This document shows positions 8,501 to 16,331 of a stretch of 35,317 bases of DNA, piece by piece. How positions within the stretch are numbered: the first letter of the stretch is position 1; every line of letters starts with the position of its first letter. The stretch is from Methanobacteriota archaeon (GTDB lineage Archaea > Halobacteriota > Syntropharchaeia > JACQPP01), in NCBI GenBank assembly GCA_016207465.1, contig JACQPP010000075.1, positions 1 through 35,317 on the forward strand, given 5' to 3'. Below the pieces are notes generated by a model. That model was not told the DNA's origin. It saw only the letters and a list, made by a program, of their open reading frames with translations, and searched no databases. The translations under genes and the position numbers were made by a program.

Positions 8501-8845
8501 ATGCCCCCATCCCACTCCGGCCCGATGGCCGGTGGTGAACCGGGCCACCCCCGGGCTCCCCTCCCCGTGAGGCTCTACACCAAGCCCGGCTGTCCCCTCT
8601 GCCTGGAGACCGAGCGGGCCCTCTCCCACTGGGGCCCCCGGATGGGCCTTCAGGTGGAGACCGTGGACATCACCCGGGACCCCGTCCTCCGGGTGAAATA
8701 CGGGCGCTACATCCCGGTGGTGGAGGTCCGCGGCGAGGTGGTCTCCCGCGCAGGCACCCCCGAGGCCCGCCTGGAGCGCAGGCTCGAGGAGATGGCGGGC
8801 ATCCGGGAGCGCAAAATCACCGCCATCTTCTCCGGACGTGGCTGA
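8501..8845 (+). CDS. Glutaredoxin/thioredoxin-like (DUF836-type) protein
   Basis: VRLYTKPGCPLCLETERAL...VDITRDPVLRVKYGRYIPVVEV. Confidence 0.85.
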   Translation: MPPSHSGPMAGGEPGHPRAPLPVRLYTKPGCPLCLETERALSHWGPRMGLQVETVDITRDPVLRVKYGRYIPVVEVRGEVVSRAGTPEARLERRLEEMAGIRERKITAIFSGRG

Positions 8846-9857
8846 CCTCCACCTTGTCACCGGCGCCCGCGGGGTCCTGGGCCGCGCGGTGGTCGCGCGG
8901 CTGCTGCGGGGGGGCCTGCGGGTGCGGACCCTCGACCTCTTCCGGTCCTACGAGTTCCCGGCGGAGGTGGAGCAGCGGATTGGAGACGTGCGGGACGCGG
9001 ACGCCGTGGGCCGCGCGGTCCGGGGCGCGCATGTGGTCCACCACCTCGCAGCCCTCCTCCCCCAGAAGCGGGCCCCCCGCCAACTCATGCAGGCCGTCAA
9101 CGTCGGGGGAACCCGAAATGTCCTCGACGCCTGCCTGCGGGAGGGCGTGGGACGGCTGGTCTTCGCCTCCACCATCGAACTCTACGGGGCCCGCCCCGAC
9201 CTGCCGGTGGCCGAGGATGCCACGCCCCTCTTCACGGGGGAGTACAGCCGGAACAAGTGGGAGTGCGAGGGGTTCCTCCGGGAGGCGGCCGAGGACGGGA
9301 AAATCTCCTGCGTGGCTTTCCGGATGCCGATGATTTTCGGCCCCGGCTTCTACCACGAGCGGGCCATGCTCACCCTCTTCGACTGCATCCGCCGGGGGCT
9401 CCCCATCCTCCTCCCCGGCGACCCCCGTGTGCCCTTCACCGGCCTCTGGGTGGACGACGGGGCCGAGGGCTTCCACCGGGCCTCCACCCGCCCCGGCCTC
9501 CGCTGGCTCGCCGCCAACCTCGCCGTGGCCGACGCCCCCCCGGCCCTCCAGCTCATGCGGGACTTCGCCGGGGCGGTGGGCTCCCGCTCCCGGGTCATCC
9601 CGGTCCCCCCCTTGCTGCTTCGCCCCGGCGTCTCCCTCTTCAAGGCCACCGGCCTCCCCGTCCCCGTGACCCGCACCCCCCCGGAACTCCTCGACTTCAT
9701 CTTCACCGGGGGCCACTACGACATCACCCGAGCCCGGAAGCAATTGGGCTGGTCCCCGACGAGGAACTGCCTGGAGATGCTCACCGAGACCTACCGCTGG
9801 TACATCGAGAACCGGAGGGTCCCCCCACGGGAGCGGCGCCTCCACGGGTTGAGGTGA
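8838..9857 (+). CDS. NAD-dependent epimerase/dehydratase (extended SDR), GTG start
   Basis: VTGARGVLGRAVV NAD-binding motif; YSRNKWECE catalytic YxxxK. Confidence 0.9.
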   Translation: MADLHLVTGARGVLGRAVVARLLRGGLRVRTLDLFRSYEFPAEVEQRIGDVRDADAVGRAVRGAHVVHHLAALLPQKRAPRQLMQAVNVGGTRNVLDACLREGVGRLVFASTIELYGARPDLPVAEDATPLFTGEYSRNKWECEGFLREAAEDGKISCVAFRMPMIFGPGFYHERAMLTLFDCIRRGLPILLPGDPRVPFTGLWVDDGAEGFHRASTRPGLRWLAANLAVADAPPALQLMRDFAGAVGSRSRVIPVPPLLLRPGVSLFKATGLPVPVTRTPPELLDFIFTGGHYDITRARKQLGWSPTRNCLEMLTETYRWYIENRRVPPRERRLHGLR

Positions 9858-9861
9858 CCCC

Positions 9862-10557
9862 ATGCAAGGCCCTCCAGGGATTGCCATCACCGCCACCGAC
9901 ACCGCAGCGGGCAAAACCACCGTGGCATCGGCCCTGCTCCACCACCTGCGCTCGCGGGGGGTGGACGCTGTGCCCTTCAAGCCGGTGGAGACCGGCTGCC
10001 CCCGCCGGAGGGGACGGCCATACCCGCAAGATGCGGCGCGGCTCCGGCGGGCATCCGGGACCCCGGAGCCTCTCGGGGCCATCTGCCCTTACCCATTCCA
10101 TGCCCCCCTCGCCCCCCTGGAGGCCGCCCGCCGCGAGGGGCGCCCCATCGAGCCCCGGCGCATCCTCCGGGCCTTCCGGGCCCTCGCGGCCCGCCACGAG
10201 TGGGTGGTGGTGGAGACCGCCGGGGGGCTCCGGGTCCCCCTGACCCCCCGCTGCTCCAACCGGGAGCTCCTGCACGACCTGGGGCTCCCCGCCCTGGTGG
10301 TGGTCCCGAACTGGCTGGGAGCCATCAACCACACCCTGCTCACCCTGGATTCCCTCCAGGGGGCCCGAATCCCGGTGGCGGGGGTCATCCTGAACGACCT
10401 CCGGCCCCCGCGGGGGTTGGCGGAGAGGAGCAACCGGCGGGTCCTGGAGGGACTGGGAATCCAGGTCTGCACGTTTCCCCACATTCCCCGGGGACGGCTT
10501 GAGGCAACCTCAAGGAGGGTCCCCTGGAAATCCATTCTGCACCATTGTAAACGATAG
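9862..10557 (+). CDS. bioD: Dethiobiotin synthetase
   Basis: ITATDTAAGKTTV P-loop, VPFKPVETGC, VVVETAGGLRVPLTPRCSNRELLHDLGLPALVV. Confidence 0.93.
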   Translation: MQGPPGIAITATDTAAGKTTVASALLHHLRSRGVDAVPFKPVETGCPRRRGRPYPQDAARLRRASGTPEPLGAICPYPFHAPLAPLEAARREGRPIEPRRILRAFRALAARHEWVVVETAGGLRVPLTPRCSNRELLHDLGLPALVVVPNWLGAINHTLLTLDSLQGARIPVAGVILNDLRPPRGLAERSNRRVLEGLGIQVCTFPHIPRGRLEATSRRVPWKSILHHCKR

Positions 10558-10621
10558 CGGTGGACCCCGATTTTGCACAAACCTTATCTACCCCCCTGTC
10601 CCCCTTTACTATGGAGCCATC

Positions 10622-10957
10622 ATGGTCCTGCTCACGGTCACCGACTCGGCAGCCGCCAAAATCCAGAACGTCCTCCAGGGGCTGGGGAAGCCCCAGGGGG
10701 CCCTCCGGGTCTCCGTCGTCGGCGGGGGCTGCTCCGGGCTCTCCTACAAGATGAACGCCGCCGACGGCCCCGCCAAGGGGGACACCCTCGTCGAGGACAA
10801 GGGGGTCCGGGTGGTGCTGGACGCCAAAACCCTCCTCTACATCGCGGGCTCCCAGATTGACTACAAGGAGGGGCTGGGCCTCGACGGCCAGGGCTTCCGG
10901 GTGTCCAACCCCAACGCCAAGACCACCTGCGGCTGCGGAGAATCCTTCTCTGTATAG
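10622..10957 (+). CDS. IscA/HesB/ErpA-type iron-sulfur carrier
   Basis: Cys motifs GGGCSGLSY and CGCGESF. Confidence 0.95.
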   Translation: MVLLTVTDSAAAKIQNVLQGLGKPQGALRVSVVGGGCSGLSYKMNAADGPAKGDTLVEDKGVRVVLDAKTLLYIAGSQIDYKEGLGLDGQGFRVSNPNAKTTCGCGESFSV

Positions 10958-10965
10958 GCCGGCCC

Positions 10966-11667
10966 ATGACTTCAGCGGCCTGTCCCAAGTGCAATACCCC
11001 GGGTGAGGCCGTCTTCTGCCCCCGGTGCGACACCCTTCTCCCCCCGCGCGAGCTGGACCACTTCACCCTCCTCGGGGCCCCCCGTCGGCCCTGGCTGGAG
11101 GAGGGGCCCCTGAAGGAGGCCTACCACCGGCTCAGCATGAGGCTCCACCCCGACCACGCGAGGGAGCGGAGGGAGGACGCGGTGGTGTGGTCGAGCCATC
11201 TGAACAAGGCCTACGCCACCCTGCGGGACCCCCGGGACCGCCTCCAATACCTGGTCTCCCTGGAGACCGGCTCGAACCCCCTGGGGCCCGGGACGGCCCC
11301 GGTGACCCCAGACATGATGAAACTCTCCCTGGAGGTCCAGAAGTTCTGCCAGGCCTTCGACCCCTGGTCCAGCCGGCCCCCCCGGGCCTCTCCCATGCTG
11401 GCGGCGGGCCGCGCCCTGGAGAAAGCGGAGCATGAGAAGAGGCTCGCCACCCTCCAGGCCGCCGTCGCCGAGCGCCGCCGGAGGGTGATGGAGGAAATCC
11501 GGGCCCTCGACGCCCGGTGGACCACTGGCGAACGGGCCCCCCTGGGCAAGAAACTCGCGGAGCAGGCCTCCTGGCTCTCCTACCTCAACAAGTTCGACTC
11601 GCTGCTGGCCGAGCGGCTCCTCGCCCTCCGCTCCGGGACCCCCATCGCCCCCGAGCCCTTCCATTAA
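10966..11667 (+). CDS. hscB: HscB-type J-domain co-chaperone with N-terminal zinc finger
   Basis: CPKC..CPRC N-terminus; J-domain YHRLSMRLHPDHA; C-terminal three-helix region. Confidence 0.9.
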   Translation: MTSAACPKCNTPGEAVFCPRCDTLLPPRELDHFTLLGAPRRPWLEEGPLKEAYHRLSMRLHPDHARERREDAVVWSSHLNKAYATLRDPRDRLQYLVSLETGSNPLGPGTAPVTPDMMKLSLEVQKFCQAFDPWSSRPPRASPMLAAGRALEKAEHEKRLATLQAAVAERRRRVMEEIRALDARWTTGERAPLGKKLAEQASWLSYLNKFDSLLAERLLALRSGTPIAPEPFH

Positions 11668-11815
11668 ATCCCTTTTCTTTCTTTTGCCACGCCCGCCTTC
11701 GGCGGTCTAACGGAGGGCTCGCGTTGTGCTTCGCAAAACGCGAAGCCCTCCTGCAAAAGAAAGAAAAGCGATTTTATTCGGAAAAGAAAGAGAATGGTCG
11801 GATGCGTTCAGAACG
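11666..11815 (+). repeat. Dispersed structured element, copy 1
   Basis: Outer 16-bp inverted repeat CTTTTCTTTCTTTTGC/GCAAAAGAAAGAAAAG (11672-11687 / 11753-11768) enclosing two hairpins separated by CTAACG. Shares flanks AAATCCCTTTTCTTTCTTTTGCCACGCCCG and ...GATGCGTTCAGAACG with the inverted copy at 26876-27021. Confidence 0.92.
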
Positions 11816-11869
11816 GAAGAGAATCCCCGATGAGTTTTTCCCCGAGGGCGAGTGAGTAAGAGAGCCATC

Positions 11870-13651
11870 ATGGCACAAAGAATCCTGGGAATTGACCTGG
11901 GGACCAGCAACTCCAGCGCCGCCGTGCTCCGGCAGGGCAAACCCATCACCATCCCCAGCCGGGAGGGGGCGAGCCCCTCGGGCAAAAATTTTCCGAGCGT
12001 CATCGCCTTCACCCCCGGGGGCCTCCTGGTGGGGCTCTCCGCCCTGCGGCAGGCCGCCGCCAACCCCCAGGGCACCGCCACCGCATTCAAGCGCAAGATG
12101 GGGAGCCCCCACAAGTATGTCTTCCAGGGCAAAGAATATGCCCCGGAGGAACTCTCCTCCATCCTCCTGCGGAAAATCCGGGAGGACGCCGAGACCCACC
12201 TGGGGGAGAAGGTGGGCAAGGCGGTCATCACGGTGCCCGCCTACTTCAACGACTCCCAGAGGCAGGCCACGAAAAAAGCGGGGGAGCTGGCGGGCCTCGA
12301 GGTGGTGCGCATCATCAACGAGCCCACCGCCGCCGCCCTCGCCTACGGCCTCGACAAGAAGGGGAGCCACACGGTCCTCGTCTTCGACCTCGGCGGGGGC
12401 ACCCTCGACGTCACCCTCCTGGAGTTCGGCGCAGGGGTCTTCCAGGTGCGGGCCACCAGCGGCGACACCCAGCTGGGGGGCACCGACATGGACCGGGCCC
12501 TCGTGGACCACCTCGCCGGGGAGTTCCAGAAGAGCGGCGGGGCGGATATCCGCGGGGACCCCCTCGCCATGGCCAAGCTCCGCGAGGCCGCCGAGCAGGC
12601 GAAAATCATCCTCTCCACCGAAACCCGGACCGGGGTCAACATCCCCTTCTTCTCCAGGGACCCCCAGGGGGCCCCCCTGCACCTCAAGGTCCCTCTCACC
12701 CGCGAAGTCATGGAGGGGGTCCTAAGGCCCATCGTGGAGCGCTGCCGGAGGCCCCTCCTCCAGGTCCTCGCCGACGCCAAGATGGACCCCGCCGGAGTGG
12801 AGAGCGTCATCCTCGTCGGCGGACCCACCCGCATGCCCCTCGTGCGCCGCTTCGTCGAGGGAGTCCTCGGCAAGAGGCCCGAGGAGGGCATTGACCCCAT
12901 GGAGGCGGTCGCCCAGGGGGCCGCCATCCAGGGGGCCGTCCTCTCCGGGGAGACTGGGCAGGTCCTCCTCCTCGACGTCACCCCTCTCTCCCTCGGCATC
13001 GAGACCCTCGGGGGCCTCATGAACACCATCATCCCCCGCAACACCACCATCCCCACCAAAGCAGGCGAGCTCTTCACCACCGCCATCAGCGGACAGAAGC
13101 ACATCCTCATCCACGTCCTCCAGGGGGAGCGGGAGATGGTGCGGGACAACTTCTCCCTCGGCCGCTTCATGTTCGAGGTCGAGCCCGCCCCCGCCGGGGC
13201 CCACCGCGTCGGAGTCCAGTTCACCATTGACGAGAACGGCATCCTCCACGTCCTCGCCATGGACACCCGCACCGGAAAGCGCGTGGACCACACCATCCAG
13301 AGCGTGGTCAACATCGAGGAGGAGAAGGTGGAGAAGATGGTCCGAGAGTCCCTCGAGCACGCCATGGAGGACATGAAGGCCCGCCAGACCGCCGAGACCC
13401 GGAACGAGCTCGACCTCATGGTCCGCGCCACCGAGACCGGCCTCGCCGACCTCGAGCCCCGCCTCAGCCCCAGCGAGGGGGAGACCATCCGCGCCAGCCT
13501 CGCCGAGGCCCGCGCCGCCCTCCCCACCGACGACTACACGCGCCTCAAGAACGCCCGCGAGCGCCTCGACAAATCCACCCAGAACCTTGCCCGCCTCATG
13601 ATGGACGAGATACAAAAGAAGACACAGGGGGCCCCCCCGGGGCCCAAATAG
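11870..13651 (+). CDS. hscA: Hsp70-family chaperone, HscA/DnaK-like
   Basis: ILGIDLGTSNSSAAV, NEPTAAALAYG, VFDLGGGTLDVTLLE, VGGPTRMPLVR; directly downstream of hscB. Confidence 0.93.
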   Translation: MAQRILGIDLGTSNSSAAVLRQGKPITIPSREGASPSGKNFPSVIAFTPGGLLVGLSALRQAAANPQGTATAFKRKMGSPHKYVFQGKEYAPEELSSILLRKIREDAETHLGEKVGKAVITVPAYFNDSQRQATKKAGELAGLEVVRIINEPTAAALAYGLDKKGSHTVLVFDLGGGTLDVTLLEFGAGVFQVRATSGDTQLGGTDMDRALVDHLAGEFQKSGGADIRGDPLAMAKLREAAEQAKIILSTETRTGVNIPFFSRDPQGAPLHLKVPLTREVMEGVLRPIVERCRRPLLQVLADAKMDPAGVESVILVGGPTRMPLVRRFVEGVLGKRPEEGIDPMEAVAQGAAIQGAVLSGETGQVLLLDVTPLSLGIETLGGLMNTIIPRNTTIPTKAGELFTTAISGQKHILIHVLQGEREMVRDNFSLGRFMFEVEPAPAGAHRVGVQFTIDENGILHVLAMDTRTGKRVDHTIQSVVNIEEEKVEKMVRESLEHAMEDMKARQTAETRNELDLMVRATETGLADLEPRLSPSEGETIRASLAEARAALPTDDYTRLKNARERLDKSTQNLARLMMDEIQKKTQGAPPGPK

Positions 13652-13760
13652 GCCCCCCTGCGGGTGACTAACAACCGGAACCGCTATCGGTGAACCTTCT
13701 TGCGCTCGTGACTATTTAATGCCCCGGAGCGGGCTACCCTGAGGTGGTGGGTGATTAGAC

Positions 13761-14435
13761 ATGAAGAGACTATTCCTCGTCCTGCTGGTATTCGGGGGGC
13801 TGGCCCTCGCCTCGACGGCGGCCGCCGACCACGACGGCGCCATCAAGGCGGGCCAGGTCCAAGTGAGCCTGCAACAGGTCCCCCTGGGCGGGGGAGACTG
13901 GGTCTACAACTACGACTTCCACTCCAAGGACATCCGGGCCGACAACGTGGACTGGCCCGTGACCCTCGTCTTCTGGAACAACGCCGAGGTGGACAAGGTG
14001 AAGAACGTCTGGTGCCCCTGGTACGACACCCAGTGCTGGGCCCCCGGGGTCTACGAGTATATGTACCTGAAGGACGGGAGCAGCCCCGCGTGGGACCAGG
14101 ACACCGGGAGGAAGAAGCTCCTCAAGTGGTACGACTGGGACGACACCTGGCACGTGCGCTTCTACGCCCCCTCCTCCACCGACCGGGGCTACAACCTCCA
14201 GATGGGCTACTGGGTCGTTGCCACCACCCACAAGCACATTGACGAACTGGGCGGCGACGCCACCAAGCGCACCGGATACAATGAGGAGACCGAGGGCAAG
14301 GTGGCCAGCGTCTTCAAGGGCAAGGGCTACCAGGTCCAGGAGGACTCCCTCCCCATGGGCAATGCCCAAAATGTGTGGGTGGGACACCACTACCTGGAGT
14401 CCGACGGCCGCGCCACATTGATTAGGATTCCCTGA
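13761..14435 (+). CDS. Secreted hypothetical protein
   Basis: Signal peptide MKRLFLVLLVFGGLALASTAAA shared with the 15542 ORF; Trp/Tyr-rich mature part. Confidence 0.8.
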   Translation: MKRLFLVLLVFGGLALASTAAADHDGAIKAGQVQVSLQQVPLGGGDWVYNYDFHSKDIRADNVDWPVTLVFWNNAEVDKVKNVWCPWYDTQCWAPGVYEYMYLKDGSSPAWDQDTGRKKLLKWYDWDDTWHVRFYAPSSTDRGYNLQMGYWVVATTHKHIDELGGDATKRTGYNEETEGKVASVFKGKGYQVQEDSLPMGNAQNVWVGHHYLESDGRATLIRIP

Positions 14436-14447
14436 AGAGACTCCCGC

Positions 14448-15416
14448 GTGGAGCCATCCATCGCAGGACTTGTCCTGCTACTGCTGGTTGCCCTCGCCGG
14501 CACCGCCCAGGGGCAGGCCCCACTCCTGCCCCCCGACGAGGGCTCCCTCACCCTCCGGGACCTGGGCCACGGCGACGTCGTCCTGGGGCCCGGGGTGGAG
14601 AACCGGACCCTCGAAATCCAACTCCCCGGCAACGCCTCCCAGGGCCCCGGCCTCTGGTACCGCATCCACCTCAACCTCGAAATACGGTTCAATGAGAGCA
14701 TGGTCCGCGAGGCCCCCCGCTCGCTGGCCTACATCAGCGGGAGCCTCAACGGCTGGGCATACGCCTCCGCCAAACTCGACTTCCCCCTCCCCGGGTCCGT
14801 GCGCTGGGACTTCGTCAACGTCACCGGGACCTACCGCGAGACCGCCCCCCTCCCCCGCCTCACCCTGGACCTCTCCAACTACCCCCCCATCCCCGCCGTC
14901 CAGCCCGGAGCCGCCCGCCTGGAGTTCCGCCTGGAGACCCTCGGGGCCCCCGTGGTGGAGGAGGCCCGCATCCTGGCCACCTCCCGCATCGAGACAACCC
15001 CCATCGCCCCCCCGAGGCTCCGCATCTCCCGCGTCGAGGGGCCCCCCGCCGGCCTCCGGGCAGGGGAGGAGTTCACCCTCCGGGTCCACCTCCGCAACCT
15101 CGGAGGCCTCCCCGCCAGGAATACCCGCGTGGACCTCCGCCTCCCCGACGGACTCCGTTTCCTCTCGGGGGCCCAGGAGACCCAGCGGTTCGACTTGGTC
15201 GAGAGGGAGGCCCAGGCCGAATGGAGACTCCGCGCCATCGAGGCCGACCAGGGGGCCCTCCAGGTGCTGGTCCGCTCCGAGAGCAGCGACTCCTCCCCCA
15301 CCCTGGAGGTCCCCATCTCCATCCGCCCCCCCGATGTCCCCCTCCTCCTGGGGGTGGCCCTCGCCGCAGCCATCCTGCTCCTGGTTCTCCTCCGGCGCCT
15401 CCGCGGGCGTGGATAG
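14448..15416 (+). CDS. Secreted, C-terminally membrane-anchored protein with a CARDB/DUF11-like beta domain; GTG start
   Basis: N-terminal signal peptide, RAGEEFTLRVHLRNLGGLPARNTRVDLRLPDGLRFLSG, C-terminal TM plus Arg-rich tail. Confidence 0.8.
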   Translation: MEPSIAGLVLLLLVALAGTAQGQAPLLPPDEGSLTLRDLGHGDVVLGPGVENRTLEIQLPGNASQGPGLWYRIHLNLEIRFNESMVREAPRSLAYISGSLNGWAYASAKLDFPLPGSVRWDFVNVTGTYRETAPLPRLTLDLSNYPPIPAVQPGAARLEFRLETLGAPVVEEARILATSRIETTPIAPPRLRISRVEGPPAGLRAGEEFTLRVHLRNLGGLPARNTRVDLRLPDGLRFLSGAQETQRFDLVEREAQAEWRLRAIEADQGALQVLVRSESSDSSPTLEVPISIRPPDVPLLLGVALAAAILLLVLLRRLRGRG

Positions 15417-15541
15417 GGGGCCCCCCGGGGCCTGACAGAGACTAACACCCGGAAACCGGCATCGGGAAGCCCCCCGCTGAGAGACACTATTGATACCCCC
15501 GGCCGGAGGAGAGGAGGGCAGTGGTGGTTGGGAGGTAGATT

Positions 15542-16330
15542 ATGAAGCGACTGTTCCTCGTTCTCCTGGTGTTCGGGGGGCTGGCCCTGGCGCCCGCCCA
15601 GGCGGCCGACGGCGACAGCGACGGCCTCGACGATGGCCTGGAGCAGTCCCTCCTCTCCCGCTTCCGCCCCTACATGGTCATGTCCAAGACCGACAAGGAG
15701 CCCGGCCCCGTCTACTTCCAGAAGAACAACCCCAGCCCGGTGGTCACCGGATACGGGGGGCTCTACGGCGTCGTGAACCCCCGGCCCGGCTACGGGTGTC
15801 CCAAGGCCGCCGCGGCCCGCGGGATGTGCGCCCAGGCCCAGGTGAGCGTGGAGATGAAAATCTTCGACGTCTGGGCCAAGGACCACGGCGTACCCCCGGA
15901 GGGCTGGTCCTGGTACACCCCCTGGTGCATCCCCGGCATCACCAGCCACACCTGGGACCCCGAGGGGGGCATCCGAGTCCTCGTCAGCGCCCCCTCTTGG
16001 GACTCCCCGCCCGACCAGTGGCGGGTCTGGAAACTCGGCTACCACCGCCACGGCTTCTTCGAGGCCCGCGACTCGGCCCCCGGCATCGGGGAGAACGATG
16101 GGCAGCACGTCGGCATGTGGATATCCAAGAACAAGCACGGGGCCTACGTGAGCCAGAAGTCCGCCGAGCGCAACCCCGACTCCTGGTTCTGCGACCGCCT
16201 CAAGGACCCCGGCACGCCGAGCCGCGCCTCCATCCCCGAGAACGTGGGCGCCCTCGGAAAGCCCCTCAACGGCAACCTCTGGACCGCCTGGTACGCCGAC
16301 GACGGCAACGAGTTCAACAACCGCCTCTGA
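15542..16330 (+). CDS. Secreted hypothetical protein
   Basis: Signal peptide MKRLFLVLLVFGGLALAPAQAA followed by an Asp-rich DGDSDGLDDGLE Ca-binding-like motif. Confidence 0.8.
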   Translation: MKRLFLVLLVFGGLALAPAQAADGDSDGLDDGLEQSLLSRFRPYMVMSKTDKEPGPVYFQKNNPSPVVTGYGGLYGVVNPRPGYGCPKAAAARGMCAQAQVSVEMKIFDVWAKDHGVPPEGWSWYTPWCIPGITSHTWDPEGGIRVLVSAPSWDSPPDQWRVWKLGYHRHGFFEARDSAPGIGENDGQHVGMWISKNKHGAYVSQKSAERNPDSWFCDRLKDPGTPSRASIPENVGALGKPLNGNLWTAWYADDGNEFNNRL

Positions 16331-16331
16331 T

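Noticed and set aside
7823-8860. N-terminal extension of the ccmB ORF
   Set aside because: Runs through ccmA in another frame; ccmB starts with MNAVLV at 7822.
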